In this document: piece by piece, positions 22,178 to 34,873 of the stretch
Layout: the number at the start of each line of letters is the position of its first letter
Numbering within the stretch: the first letter of the stretch is position 1
Assembly (NCBI RefSeq): GCF_001704415.2
Contig: NW_017189517.1
Coordinates: 11,791,167 to 11,855,166 of the forward strand
DNA length: 64,000 bases
Source: Capra hircus
Lineage: Eukaryota; Chordata; Mammalia; Artiodactyla; Bovidae
Direction: 5' to 3'
Made by a program: the position numbers and the translations under genes
The notes under the pieces: generated by a model
Told to the model about the DNA's origin: nothing
Databases searched by the model: none
Seen by the model: the letters and a program-made list of their open reading frames with translations, nothing else

Positions 22178-22380
22178 GTGACGAAAGCAGCGGAGAAGGA
22201 AGTGGTAGCGGATGTGAGTCTCAGCAGTGTCCTTCAGAGTTTGAGTATAATGCAACTGACCACTCTGGGAAGAGCGCCAATGATAAAGCCAGCAGCGCTG
22301 GGGTCCCCACTGGGGCTTGGGCCTACCTCCTCACCGTCTTCTGCATCTTATCCCTGGTTATGCAGAGAGAGTGGAGATAA
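22178..22380 (+). CDS. GPC4: GPC4 last coding exon: heparan sulfate sites, GPI signal, stop
   Basis: Acceptor AG at 22176-22177; the split Ser codon gives S-DESSGEGSGSGCE. The Ser-Gly repeats flanked by acidic residues are glycosaminoglycan attachment sites, placed near the membrane as in all glypicans. Next come two cysteines (GCESQQC), an N-glycosylation sequon (YNATDH) and small residues fitting a GPI omega site (SSAG). The C-terminal hydrophobic tail AYLLTVFCILSLVMQREWR is removed on GPI attachment. TAA stop at 22378-22380. The tail matches GPC4, not GPC6 or GPC1. The coding part in this window totals 450 residues, which leaves about 106 for the two missing exons. Confidence 0.97.
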
Positions 22381-22777
22381 TTCTCAACCTTAGAGAACAA
22401 GTGTTCATCGTCAGTTACAAAGGCACTGGTTATCACTTTTATACCATCCTGGTGACTTTGCTTTTTAAATGAATGGACAACAATGTACAGTTTTTACTAT
22501 GTGGCCACTGGTTTAAAAGATGCTGACTTTGTTTTTTCATTCAGTTTTGTGGGAGAAGGGGACTTGTACGTAAGGTCAGTCCGGCCTCCTCAGAGTCATG
22601 TTAAATGTGGCTAACAGTGTAGGTACAGAACTGTAGTTAGTTGTGCATTTGTGATTTTTATCACTCTGTTTTCTTTCTGTTTGTGGGGGTTTTTTCCTTT
22701 CAATATGATCTCACCTTGTTTCTTACAAGAAAACCAGGGTCCTTTCTTGGCATGTAACATGTACGTATTTCTGAAAT

Positions 22778-22783
22778 ATTAAA
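22778..22783 (+). terminator. GPC4: Candidate proximal poly(A) signal ATTAAA
   Basis: ATTAAA about 400 nt after the stop, with a U-rich stretch (GTTTTATTTATC) about 20 nt downstream. It would give a short 3' UTR. Confidence 0.4.
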
Positions 22784-23207
22784 TAGCTGTACAGAAGCAG
22801 GTTTTATTTATCATGTTATCTTATTAAAAGAAAAAGCCCAACAAGCAGTAAAATTGCCATCTATCCCTGTTGTTTTAGTTGCCTTATCTGGAGAGAAGAG
22901 GAGGTGTTGTATCTTTTCTTCTGCAATGTGAAGGCACAAGGGGGCTTCTGAGCCACTTGTCAGGTTGTGTTCAGGCATCAATACAAGAAGAAGGTTATAC
23001 TTCATTTATAGCTGGTGACTGGAAGAGGCTGCAGACTACCCATTTTGGTTGAGCTGGGTTGTATAAACTTCAATCACAGACCAGTCCATTTCTGGAAGCC
23101 GCTTATCCATCTAGAAGATTCTTAATCTCCCTCGAAAGATATAAGGCATTCAGGGTATCCCAGGGTATCACACTTAATTTGGGGGTGGGTTTGGTTTGGT
23201 GGTGGTG

Positions 23208-23226
23208 TTTTTTTTTTTTTTTTTTT
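23208..23226. repeat. Poly-T run
   Basis: 19 consecutive T inside the inferred GPC4 3' UTR, preceded by a GT/GGT-rich stretch. No retroposon body is attached on either side. Confidence 0.6.
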
Positions 23227-24715
23227 AATACAGGCAAGTTAGCAAGCCACTGTGCTGGTCTTTGTGTCCATACTTGACCCTCTATGACAAGATCAGGTGT
23301 GTTCAGGGTAGTATGGCCATAGACCACCCTCTTTGAAGTGATATCCCACCAGCAGAAGTAAGTGTCTAGCAATCTCACTTGGTCCCTCTTGTTCCAGATT
23401 CCAAACCCAGTCATAGCCATCTGGGGGGCTAGCCAGAACTGGGGTACAGCCTGGGCTCAGGCAGTAAGTATCAATACTCAAGCAAAGTTTTTGTCCATGC
23501 GTGTGTATTTGCATTTATTTGGTTTTGGATCCCAGTGTTTTGTTTTTTTAAAAAAGAGATTCTAAAGTGTCTTATTGAGTCTTTTTCTTGCCCAGCCTTG
23601 CCCCATCTGAAAGCCAAAGGTCTTGCCACGGTTCACAGCTGTGTGCTACCCTATCAGCCAAGCAGCCCAGTAGGGGAGCTCTGAGTGTCCAGATTTTTCT
23701 TCTCATGTTGTTGGGCGTTTGAGTGGGGGGCAGGGAGGAATGGGAGTAGGTAAAACTGAGAAGAACACATCTTTAACCACGCAGGTGAACTGACAAAGGC
23801 CATTAACTCTTGTCCCAGACCAAAGAGTAACCACTGCCTTGGCCCCTTTGGGGCCGTTTCCTTGTGTCTTTACCAAATGACAGCTCATAAAACTGTGAGA
23901 ATGTAACAAATCACGTTAAAAGGAGTTCCAGAAGTCTTCAGAAAGAATCACACTCTGCAGAGTCTTTTCTTGCTTTAGACACCATTCAGATCCCAACCCA
24001 TTCCCCAAAAGCTGAAACCCACAGAGAGGTTGTTTGTGTTATTGTTCAATCTTCAGTTATAAGAGTAATTCTCTATTTTTATATTGAAACGTAATTACTT
24101 GATAGCTCAGGGTCTACATTTCATTCAGCTTTTTACACCAAATTCTGCAGAATGGACAAATGGAATATTGGGGCTGTTATAAACAGAGGCTTAATTTTAT
24201 TAGAAGTAGCCAGTTATTTATTGAAGCATGATGTTAATAAAATAGGCATATTCTGGCTCATGTGTATAAGTTTTGTTTCTTTTAAACAAATCACAGAAGA
24301 CGTAAAATTGAGAAGGCGCTCCATTTATGTATGAGGAAAAATTGATTGTAAATAGCTAAGCTGCCTTGTGAGAACTTGGAAAATGTGCTGATACTTAGTA
24401 ACTACCTCAGTTGTGAGGAATTTCCTTTTTAGCTTAGATTGCTATTACTTTTACTTGGTAGAAATGAATCTGGTCTCCAAAATGTGGCTCAGAGAGTTAT
24501 CCCCATAGACCTTGTTAGATTGTTTTTAATTTAAAACCTTGATCTCTGCCCAGCTGTTTTCTTTCAGTCAAGTTCTCGAAACCAATAACATTTTCCGAAT
24601 TAAATATTCTTGAAGGTTCTTCTGGAGTCTAAATGATTTGTTTTCTTTCTTTGCAATTTTTCCTGTTACTCTTTTATTATTTAAATTGTCTCTTGCCTTT
24701 GAACTTGAACTATGA

Positions 24716-24721
24716 AATAAA
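24716..24721 (+). terminator. GPC4: Candidate distal poly(A) signal AATAAA
   Basis: Canonical AATAAA followed by CATAGATTTTTCC about 10-25 nt later. It would give a 3' UTR of about 2.35 kb. Several alternative AATAAA motifs exist further right. Confidence 0.45.
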
Positions 24722-24740
24722 CAAATCATAGATTTTTCCA

Positions 24741-26755
24741 TTCAGGTCTGACTGGATAACTGTTGGCTTCCAACCAGCTGGCAGGCTCACACCCCCACTC
24801 TCCCCAAAACAGAAATACAGGCAAGTTGAACATTTTAAAAATCTTAAGAGTTCAGTATATGAGGTAGAAGGAAAGCTTTGTGAGGAGACCTGACTTTTCC
24901 AAAGCCTCAGTTAACAGCATGTGAAGAGTTTGTGCTTTACAAAGTCATTAATTAATTACTGGTTATTTTCAAACACTTCACCCACTCTGTACCTTAAGAA
25001 ACATGTTATGACTCTTAGATTGTATTTTATTTCAAAACTAGTAATTAGCACCTGTTATTTTGCTAAAACTGTACAATGGACTTAGATTTTTGAACTTTAG
25101 TTTCCTGGGTGTTAGAAACCTAACAGTATACAAATAATTTTTTACAAAAATTAAGTTACATCTTTAAAACTTACTGTATGTGATTACAAAACCACAATAA
25201 AAATAGGTATAGATGGCGCTACACAAAATTCTACTTCCCCTTTTGTGTTGGTAGAATATGTCTATTTGCATGGCTAAAAGCTATATGTTAATAACAGTAT
25301 CTACTACAGGAAGCCTCTGTGTGTGTGTGTGCACTTGCTCTCAAGCAAATACCACACGATCAAATACAACTTTCTTTTTGAAATAAAGCACTGAGAAGAA
25401 TCTTCTAAGTAGAACTTAGTGGGAAAAATATAATTTGGCATTCTGTGATATACTTTAAAAATTCAGTTTCTACCTTTAAACTCCTGATTGTTTTCTTTTA
25501 AAAATCCTTTTTGTATATGTGAAAAATACCTGAAAGATAACATGGTAATACAGCAATTCAAGCCCATCAGTAAGGCTAATGGCCATGTAATAATCGCTTG
25601 TCTAATTGAGGTTTTAAGTAGGTCATATATTGATGGGGTTTAAAAACAAAAACCTGTACTACAAAAGTACAGAGTGAAAGTTTCTATCCTGTTCTTGCAT
25701 TCATCTGCTCAGTTATCCCTACACCCTAAATAAACTTATTAGTTATTTCTATATGTCTTCTTCCAAAGTTCCTTTATACAAATACAAGCAAATATGAATA
25801 GAGGCTTTTCTTTTTTGTCTCTTTACCTGAAAGGTAGAATATTATGCCCAATCATCTCATATTTGTTTAGGTTTCTCATAATGTTAAAAAGTATTGAGAG
25901 GAAGAGGAGACCCTAAAGGACTCCTGTTCAAAAGGCATGGCTTCTCTGTGCTACCACAATTTGCATTTTTACTGCATTTTGGCCCAGATTAATCTGAGTA
26001 ATTTTTCAAGAAATAAACATGGACTTGATGAGCAGTTTGGCATTGTAGTCCTATAATCCCAGAGTGCGCAATTAGGATGCTCTCTGTGCTTCATTAAGGT
26101 TTATCTTTGGCACTTTGTTTCTGTATCATCACCAGCAAAGAAGACCTTGGGCAACGCGATTGGATAGATCCTCTTAGAGCGCAGCACATTAATACCACTG
26201 TTAATGCTTGGAAATGGTTCAAGAAGGAAATGTCATGCCCTAGAGTGGACTCTTATTCTATTAAAGTACTCTTAATGTTTCCTCAAGCTCAAATGCCTTG
26301 AAATAGCATCAGCCACCACACAGGAAGGAGATGAGAGTGTTAGGAAAATGTGTAACTAGATTGTCTGGGATACCACATGAATTATCTGTCTAGTGGTCAA
26401 GGAATCATTAGGATATGCACGTGTCCAAGCTCAGTTTTCATGTAAAATTAAGTTTTTACTCATCAGGGCATGAAGTGACTTCTAAATTCAGAAGTAATCA
26501 GAAAAATTCTGAAATTCATTTTTCAGCTTGAGGGTCCATGTGTGGAATTAAATGCCCAATTTTACTCTACTTTTGATATTTCTTAAACATTAGGAGTTCT
26601 GTGGGGAAAAGTATAGGATCATTGGAAAGAAAAAGATTTTCATGCATCAATCCTGCCAGGTTCATGCTGATAAAAGGTGAAAGGTATGGTTAAAGAATTG
26701 AAGAAACAACACATGTGTGATGACACAAGATGCTTTTCTAAAGGGTCCATGGTCT
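24741..26755. other. Repeat-poor AT-rich sequence downstream of GPC4
   Basis: No gene and no recognisable interspersed repeat. There is a GT microsatellite at about 25319-25332 and three AATAAA motifs. It may be an extended 3' UTR or plain intergenic DNA; the sequence alone cannot decide. Confidence 0.5.
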
Positions 26756-26872
26756 GGGACTTCCCTGGTGGTCCAGTGGTTGGGACTCCACACAGGAGGC
26801 ATGGGTTCAGTCCCTAGTCAGGGAACTAAGATCCCATATGCCTCTTTGACACAGGCAGAAAAAATAAAAATC
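26756..26872 (+). mobile_element. CHR-type SINE
   Basis: GGGACTTCCCTGGTGGTCCA to AAAAATAAAAAT, with the conserved CAGTCCCTAGTCAGGGAACT middle. First recognisable young repeat after the GPC4 stop codon. Confidence 0.87.
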
Positions 26873-27468
26873 ATTAAAGAAAATAAAGAGCTTGTGATCT
26901 TAATAGACTTTAATCAAAGTTCCCTGCACTTTGGGGAAGTTTTGCAACAACTTTCTTGCCCTACTATGTGTTGCTGTGTTTCTTACCAGAGAGAGTTGGA
27001 AGTCCTGTGTGTTTGTGAGTGTGTATCTACACAGGTGTATTTGTGTATTTTCAAACAATCCAGTTAGACTTTACCCTGTCACTTAGGGCTGCCTTCTCCC
27101 TGCTGGCAGTGGTGTATGCTTGGGGAACGCAGACAAATTTTAATAATAGCCTAAGGGAAACATAATTAGGAAGGTAAGTCTCTTGCCAAGGGGGGGAAAA
27201 ATGCACGCACATATAAAATGCATTCCAGATAGAATTTCTTAGATTAACCACTGCCTGGGATTTGCTTTTCTGCCTCACCATCGACAGCCTCAAGTTGCCC
27301 ATAACCCTCTCTTCTTGGTGACTTGCTGCATGGGGCAGTTTGTGCCAAGTTGGCCAGAAAGAAAGAATCATGGTCAGCAGGTGGTTTTCTGAACACACCC
27401 TAGGATCTCAACTCTCTGACTACAGTTGACTTTAAAAGTCTTTAGTGGCCCTGCTCTCACTTCCCTTG

Positions 27469-28050
27469 TTGTTGTTATTGTTCAGTCACTAAATTGTGTC
27501 TGACTCTTTATGACCCCATGGACTGCAGCACACCAGGCTTCTCTGTTCCGTATCTCCCAGAGCTTGCTCATACTCATGTACATTGAGTCAGGTGGCCAAA
27601 GTATTGGAGCATCAGCTTCAGTGTTGTTCCTCCCCATGAATATTAAAAGTTGATTTCCTTTAGGATTGACTGGGTTGATCTCCTTGCAGTCCAAGGGACT
27701 CAAGAGTCTTCTACAACACCACAGTTCAAAAGCATCAATTCTTCGGTGCTCAGCTTTATGGTCCTACTCACATCTGTACATGACTACTGAAAAAACCATA
27801 GCATTTACTATATGGACCTTTGTCGGCAAAGTAATGTCTTTGCTTTCTAACATGCTGTCTAGGTTTGTCAGGGCTTCCCTTCCAAGGAGCAAGTGTTCAT
27901 GGCTGAAGTCACTATCCACGGTGATTTTGGAGTCCCAGAAAATCTCACTGCTTCTACTTTCCCCCTTTCTATTTGCCATGAAGTGATGGGACCAGATGCC
28001 GTGATCTTAGTTTTTTGAATGCTGAGTTTTCATCCAGTATTTTCACTTCT
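27469..28050 (-). mobile_element. BovB LINE fragment, diverged
   Basis: Reverse-strand BovB 3' half. It has the 3' terminus at the left (GTTCAGTCACTAAATTGTGT), an internal deletion around 27580-27590 that removes the usual GRRRRG-coding stretch, and continues to the region encoding the TKIMASGP-type motif. It is more diverged than the other copies, so older. Confidence 0.85.
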
Positions 28051-30154
28051 CACTTAAATATAAGGAAAAATTGTTGTTACTCTTGTTGGAGTTCTGAATA
28101 CTTTGCAACAAGTTTTGGCAGCAACAATGAACAAAAAACAGCACATTGACTGTAAAAAACAAAGTCATTCATTTGTACTTCTGTTAATTCACCTGCAGTG
28201 AGGCAGGATGAACCTCCGTGCCTGGTACTAAAGCTGGGCCACGGCCATGATCTCACAGGGTCTTGCAGAGTAGAAACCCTTCCATTTTGCAGATGTGTCA
28301 AAGGATAAGTTGGGTGACTTTTCCAAGGGGTGACAGGTAAAAAATGCAAAAACAAGAGCTTGGCCTGCCACAGGGGCCTGCTTATCTTGGGTGCTGTTTT
28401 TCCTTCTATTACCCTTTCCCCTTTATTTCACATCTGAATCAGCAGGAAGGCATGGTGCTTGTCAGGCTTACTGCATGAAGAGCTCTTCTGGTCCTGTGGA
28501 AGGACCAGGGTAAGGGTCATGGTAGACCTTGGCTGCAGACTTTGGCTTGCCCAAGTAGAAGGCAAGAAGTCGAGAACCACCTAGAGACAATTCTTGAAGT
28601 GAACATTTTTCTAACCACACAATGGCTCCTTGCTCAGCTGACTTCAAATCAGAAAGAGCTTTGACGATAGTGCAAGGGGACCATGTGTTCTCTGCCTTTT
28701 GGTTGTAAGGAACCAGCATTAAGTCATGTGACCATGTATGAATTGGCACTGGGGGTGCTGGACAGGTGCCTTGCTTGAGAAAGGGGAGTCACTGAATACC
28801 ATGGTAGTGGAAAGAATACCATGATTTATGTTGGAAAAATTCACACCTGTTTAATCAACTGGAGTTTTGTGAGGAGATAAATAAATCTTGCAGTAAATAA
28901 GGCACAGTGAATATTATCTGGGCTTCTTAAAGGGCCCTTGAGAAGATTTCAAAGTCATACCCAGGTTAGAGAGAGGATACAACCAAGCTTACAGGCACTT
29001 TTCCAGCCTGGGGAGTGTAACAAAAGCTTCCTCATGCTGTACTAGTCTTCATGCTGCTTAGAAATGATAACATCTGAAGACAAAATCTGTGCTTTAGAGT
29101 CCAGAGATTTTGACTCACCTTTTGCTACCTAGGGCAAGGTGGGGTGGGGAGGGGAGAGAACCTGGGAGCTTGGGTTGGTTTCCTGAATACATGTCCAAGT
29201 GTGCCCATCAAGCCGTATGTGCTATAAAGCTTCAGAAGTGTCCTGCTCTAGAGGTATTCTGGCTCTGGTGTTTGTTCTCAACCTTGACACAAGGTCCAGA
29301 GAGATGTCATTGAAAACCAGCAGGGACCAAGGGCTCTGCCTCTAAAAGAAAGGCAAGTGAAGGCCTCACTCGTCTATGGAGAGAGGGGCTGAGAGGCCAT
29401 GTGACCCCCATCCCCAGATGTTGTGGGAAGAGCAAATTCCTAGGACTCAAGACAAACCGTCTTCTTAGAATGTGTAAATGGTCCATTTTGAAGAAAGAGG
29501 AGTTCTTCCTTTACTCAATGAATAGTGACTTATGTAACTGGTTAAACCAAAGGTGCTGTAGGCTGATGATGAACAAAATGGTGGATGGGAGTGGTGTAGA
29601 GGCAGCGACTGGGGGGGCTGCCAGAGGTTGGTGTTCACCTTGCCCCTTGGGCCACTGGCCCATACACAAGTCAGAGCTGGATGGATCCTTATGTGCCCCA
29701 CATTGTGTAATTTGTCCTCTAAGTTCCCTTTTGGAGAACTATGTGCAACCAAAGTATTTGAAATTCCTTGTAATATTGAAACAGACTCCAAAGATGAAAT
29801 ACCTAGAGATGTTCGCCCTTGGTGAGCAGAGGTCTCTAATGGCTCTGGGTATATGGGGCTCCCAAATTACATGGGATTTGAGGCAGTAATCTGATCTCTG
29901 ACACGTCTGGCCTTGCTCTGTGTTGGAGGACAAGAGGGCGGATGTAAGTAAGATGGAGTCCTCGTCAGGAAGCCCCTGGGGAGACAGAGGGATGTAGGAC
30001 TAACTGTTCTGAGCATGGTAGTGGGATAGGTATAGGTAGTGAGCAGGTGGAAAGGAAAGGTGTGTAAAGCGCAGAGGTGACAGTTTTGCTAGTACAGGAT
30101 GGGGCAAGGGTGGGGTCAGTAGAAAGCTCTCAGGAGCCAGGCAAGGCAATTTTC
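28051..30154. other. No recognised feature
   Basis: Mixed sequence without a named repeat. Open frames of 93 codons (28468-28749, minus) and 162 codons (29401-29889, plus) are present, but neither shows a domain, splice context or protein-like composition that I recognise. Confidence 0.4.
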
Positions 30155-30163
30155 AATTCAAGG

Positions 30164-30314
30164 GGGTGGCTAAGACTCAAGCTCCCAGTGCAGAGGGTCC
30201 AGGCTCGATTCCCGGTCAGGGAACTGCAAGGAACCACATGCTGCAAGGAAGATCAAAGATTGCATGTGCCACAACCAAGACCCAGTGCAGCTAAAGAAAT
30301 AAATATTTGTATAA
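30164..30314 (+). mobile_element. CHR-type SINE, 5'-truncated
   Basis: Starts inside the tRNA-like head (GGTGGCTAAGACTC), continues CAGGCTCGATTCCCGGTCAG and CCCAGTGCAGCTAAAGAAAT. Flanked by a 9-bp duplication AATTCAAGG (30155-30163 and 30315-30323). Confidence 0.82.
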
Positions 30315-30323
30315 AATTCAAGG

Positions 30324-31533
30324 AGGGCACAATCTAATGCAAATTACTGAAAGGACTTGACCTGTTGCCCAGTGTGTATAAAGAAGATAAACTAAGTATG
30401 AGGTCGCCCTTGGGTTTAATCACATGCTCAGCACTATATAGCCTGAAAGGGCTATAGTATGAAAGGACTCTTTTCCCTTCATAACTCATACACTCTGGCC
30501 TCCCCCAAATGATCTTGATTTGGAACTCTCTGGTAATGACAACCCAGCTCCACTCAAGGAGTACATTTTGGATGTCCAGGCTCAGAATGCAGTCAGACAC
30601 ATTCAAAGTGCTCCTCCCAGCCCATCAGACATTGGCATTCTGGCCACTCACCTGCACAGGTCTTCTCCATTTCTTTGAGCACTGCCTCCAGCTCACCTGC
30701 ATGGCCCTGCCCCCCAACCCAGGGCCTCCAGAGCTCCCAGGTGTATTCGGCTACACCCTTCTGCTCTGGCCTCCTGGCTCTGGAGAAAAACACAGAGAAG
30801 GATCCCAGGAGTCTGGTTTCCCAGACAGCATCCTGCACAGACCTGGGATTGCAAGGGAGTGAGGAAACATCCTGAAACATTAGACAGCCAGTGAGGGGGA
30901 TGAATGGGCCAAATATCTCTCAGGTCAAAGGAGGAGCCCCGCCTGCTTGCCTCCTGCCATCCCAGGTGGCTTATGTCACTTTACCACTGGGGTAGTCAAT
31001 CACAGTTTGAAGACTACGAAGCCTCCACTTCACTTCTTTCTGGGCTTTTTGCATCTAGACTTCGGGTGCTGGAAACAGTGATGTTCCAAGGGTAAGGAGT
31101 GCTCCTCTAAGGGATGAGGAATCAGGAGCTGCTTCATCCATCACAGGCCTTTGCCTAGAACAGAGGCGATTTTACAAAACCTTGCTCACCAGGTTATATG
31201 GCCACTAAGGTTCCTGGAGGCGGGATGACCGCCTTCCCAAGGCCTACACAGAGCCCCACCTCTGGCAGGGGACCCAGGTTAGAGCCCGTACAGGAAGGAG
31301 CCCCAGCTGCAGGACCTCTGAGATCCTGACTCTGTCTGCCCTCTTGGCACCCTCATTGTGGGCTGCACGCTATCCACATTTAGAACGGAGCTGGCCTGGA
31401 CACCGACCATTGCTGAGTGATAGCAGGAAAGCTGCATTTAGATCAAAGCCTTAGGCTGAGGTTTTCTGGAAAAAGAGCAAGGAGAATGAAGCCTGGTTCT
31501 TGCAGGCAAGAAAAGATTCTAGCTTTCTAATAA
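30324..31533. other. No recognised feature
   Basis: GC-richer intergenic sequence with several overlapping short open frames (about 30.5-30.9 kb) and no recognisable protein. No ruminant SINE or LINE. Confidence 0.4.
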
Positions 31534-31703
31534 TGTTGTTGTTCAGTCGCTAAGTCTGACTCTTTGCGACTCCATCGACTGCCGAATGCCAGGTTCCTCT
31601 GTCCTCCACAATCTCCCAGAGTTTGCTCAAATTCATGTCCACTGAGTCAGTGATGCCATCCAACCATCTCATCCTCTGTCTCCCCCTTCTCCTTTTGCCT
31701 TCA
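31534..31703 (-). mobile_element. BovB 3' fragment
   Basis: Reverse-strand BovB end: TTGTTCAGTCGCTAAGTCTG, TGATGCCATCCAACCATCTC, then CTCCTTTTGCCTTC, where similarity stops. Diverged and 5'-truncated. Confidence 0.83.
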
Positions 31704-31991
31704 TATTCTGATTTGAGGGTTCAAAACAGAGGAAGATCCAAAGTGTCTCTTGACCTCCCATCACCCTGACCTTTTACTGTTCTTCATCCCCAAAACATGC
31801 CTCATCTCTACTCTTCTACCAGGACCCCTAGAGGAGAATTCCACACACTAAGCCTTCTATCTAGGAGGCAGGCAGACAGAAAACTTAGGCGAGCACCTGT
31901 CCAGCCTCTTAATTACTCATCCCCACCCGACTTCTCTCCACCTTTCTCCCACCAAACTGAGTTCCTTGAGAGTTGCCATCTCCTTTGTAAA

Positions 31992-32188
31992 GGGCTTCCC
32001 TGATGGCTCAGCGGTAAAGAATCTGCCTGCCAATGTAGGAGATGCAGGTTCAAACCCTGGGTTGGGAAGATTCCCTGGAGAAAAACCACTCCAGTATTCT
32101 TGCCTGGAGAATCCCACGGACAGAGGAGCCTGGCGGACTACAGTCCATAGGGTCGCACAGAGTCAGACACGACTGAACAACAGCAACA
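31992..32188 (+). mobile_element. Bov-tA SINE
   Basis: AGGGCTTCCCTGATGGCTCA through GAGTCAGACACGACTGAAC and a CAACAGCAAC tail. The middle has a small deletion (GGAGAAAAACCACTCC). Confidence 0.9.
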
Positions 32189-32909
32189 ATCCTGTTGTAA
32201 ATAAGCGCTTTTCTCTCCTGGTCACATAATGAAGCTTCCCCAGCTTCTCTGATTCCAGAATTGACAGGGAGAAAGGAAAAAGCTGTGCAGAAGTGTTTTC
32301 CAGGATCAAAGTCCCATCTGTATCTCCCTGAAGAATCCAAGCTGCTCTTGGAAGACCAGTATGGGAGGGAACGGGTGATGCTGAGTAATCCCCAGTTCTG
32401 TCTTTCCTGTAATCTTCTGGCCCAGACCATGTGGATTAAAGAGTGATTTCGCCATATCTCTATGAGATGTTAAGAGGACAAGATCCCATCAAAGACTGTG
32501 GTATTAGTTAAGCCCATCCTGGCTTAGGTAACGATAAATCCAACTCAAAATGATCTAAACAACAAGGGATTTATCATCTCATGTAACAAGAAGCCATGAT
32601 GTAGGGAAGCTCCAAGAATGCTTATTTCTCAACATTATTATCAAGGATCCAGAGCCTTTCCATCTTTTAACTTTGAGCTGTTGAGTAAGAAAGCTAAGCT
32701 AATCAAGATTCGTGCCCTGGGCAGAGTCCAGTCTTATCTGAAAAACATGGCCACAGGGAAGAGGATGAACACTAAACTACCCTGAACAAATTAGGGACTG
32801 ATCAGCAAGGAAAATGAGAGGAATGGCTATTGGGTAGGCAGATAACTGGGTTGGTGACACCAGTAGGCACATAGGGCGCTCTTGCTGCATCCGGGATGGC
32901 AAAGTGCAT

Positions 32910-33142
32910 GGTTGTTGTTTGGTTGCCAAGTTGTGTCCGACTCTGTGATCCCGTGGGTTGCAAGCCAGGCTCCCCTGTCCTCCACTCTCAGACTCATGTC
33001 CATTGAGTCGGTGATGCCATCCAACCATCTCATCCTCTGTCATCCCCTTCTCCTCCTGCCTTCAATCTTTCCCAGCATCAGGGTCTTTTCCAATGAGTTG
33101 GCTCTTCGCATCAGGTGACCAAAGTGTTGGAGCTTCAGATTC
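32910..33142 (-). mobile_element. BovB 3' fragment
   Basis: Reverse-strand BovB 3' 230 bp: GTTGTGTCCGACTCTGTGAT, CATTGAGTCGGTGATGCCAT, CATCCCCTTCTCCTCCTGCC. Diverged. Confidence 0.85.
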
Positions 33143-34301
33143 AAAAGGGCATTAGGCATCAGCAACTTTGACAGGGATAGAAAACTTCACGGAGCTTCAG
33201 GGATTCCAGAATGCAGAGCTACACAGACATAAATTCACCTTCTAGACATACCAGCTCAACTCAATTCCCAGGGTCTCTTCAAGGAGTTCCAGGTGAATCT
33301 TGAATCCTTAGTGATTGGTTGTCCTCTACGACAGTCCTGCCAAGCGGTTGCCCAACCTCTGCTTGAACAGCTCCAGTGACAGGGATCTCACCGCTTCACA
33401 AATGGTGTTATCTCTAGGCAGCTCTAAGTATTAGAAAGGGTTTTCTGCCGACTCCAGAATGTCCACATATGTACTGTTTGCTCAGTGATTAGGTGGCAAA
33501 GCCTTTGAAGTTGCTGTTAGTGTTTACTGGAAATGGAAGTTTTCAGATGTTTCTAACTAAAATTTCCTTGCAGATTCATAAGTGTTGCCAAGAGATATTT
33601 TAAAAAATAAACAATTGAGTAACTCTGGGAAAATTTGGCTTGTCTGCATTAAGATCTGTAGATATTTTTCATAATTCAAACCCATTTTTGGCTTGACTGG
33701 TTTAAATTTTAACAAGAGATTAGACCATAGCATAACCTAATAACTAACATTTTGGGGGGAAATGTTTTAAGGAAATGCCTTGTGGTATTAGCTTTGAAAG
33801 TAGTCATTGTATGTGAGTCCCACATAGCTCCTGCCCCAGTTAGACTGGAGAAGCCTAGCTGAACTCCTGGTTGTCCCTTGGGGAAGAGGAGGTCATTTCC
33901 CCTGGTACCATCTCTTGCTGTGAGAGTAAGATAGTGTATTTGGTGTGTTCACATGAATTCAGATGAATGGGAAATAGCAATGGCTTCTGCCTTGGCCATG
34001 ACCGCTCAAGGACTTGGTAGCATCGATGGCTGTGCTGCAGCAGGTGGAAGTTGGGGACAATGTCTCAAGGGGATTCTAGGGTAGAGATTAAGGTATGTTT
34101 TGTCCCCTAATAACTGTTCTTCTCTGACTACATGGATCGCCCTTCCCTGATCAAACCAAAGGAAGTTGCCCAGGCTCACCAGAGTCATAAGTTCTAGTCA
34201 ATTGTTTTTGAATCTCAATATGATGTTATGGAAAGATTTTCTCTATGTCCAGCTGGGAAGATTGCCCATAAGTGTGCCTGCATTGTCAGAGACATGATAT
34301 T
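33143..34301. other. No recognised gene; possible ancient repeat
   Basis: 33350-33440 reads CTTGAACAGCTCCAGTGACA and GCAGCTCTAAGTATTAGAAA, wording I associate with an old mammalian interspersed repeat whose family I cannot name with confidence. The rest is unassigned. Confidence 0.35.
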
Positions 34302-34840
34302 ACTTTTTAAAAAAACTGAAGTGTGGTCAATGTACAGTATATTATATAAGTTACAGGTGTACAATAGAGTGATTTATAATTTTTAAAGGTTGTATTTCAT
34401 TTATAGTTATTATAAAATATTGGCTATATTCCCTGTGTTGCACAATATATCCATATAGCTTATTTTATAATTCATTCCCTACCCCTTCATTGCCCCTACC
34501 CCTCCCCTCACCCCACTGGTCACCACTAATTTGTTTTCTATATCCTTGAGTCTGCGTCTTTTTTTTTTTTATATTCACTAGCTTGTATTTTTTCAGATCT
34601 ACATTTAAGTGATAATCATATAGTATTTGTCTTTCTCTGACTTATTTCACTTAACATAATGCCTTTCCAATCTATCCATGTTGTTGCAAAATTTCGTTCT
34701 TTTTCATGGCTGAGTAGTAGTCCACCCTATATATGTACCATATATTCTTTATCCATTCATCTGTTTATGAACACTTAGGTTGTTTCCATATCTTAGTTAT
34801 GAATATTGGGGTGCATGTATCTCTTCAAATTAGAGTTTTT
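34302..34840 (-). mobile_element. L1 3' fragment
   Basis: Reverse-strand L1 with the same phrase order as 5256-5860: TTACAGGTGTACAATAG, CTATATTCCCTGTGTTGCAC, TTCATGGCTGAGTAGTAGTC, TTGTTTCCATATCTTAGTTA, TATTGGGGTGCATG. It ends shortly before the inverted repeat at 34874. Confidence 0.85.
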
Positions 34841-34873
34841 ATTATGAAATAAAAGTAATATTTCAAGGTTGAT

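Larger units (their letters stand above)
22381..24740 (+). other. GPC4: GPC4 3' untranslated region (extent inferred)
   Basis: Sequence directly after the stop codon. No SINE, BovB or L1 insertion is visible, and open frames are short. Candidate poly(A) signals: ATTAAA at 22778-22783 and 22823-22828, AATAAA at 24236-24241 and 24716-24721. The end near 24.74 kb is my choice, taken from the AATAAA followed by a T-rich stretch. More AATAAA motifs at 25196, 25382 and 25729 would allow a longer form. A poly-T run (23208-23226) lies inside. Confidence 0.65.

Noticed and set aside
28468..28749. 93-codon minus-strand open frame with protein-like composition
   Set aside because: I considered a processed pseudogene, but there is no poly-A tail, no TSD and no family I recognise.
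29401..29889. 162-codon open frame on the plus strand
   Set aside because: No recognisable domain or motif, no splice or promoter context, and an overlapping open frame on the other strand. Probably chance.
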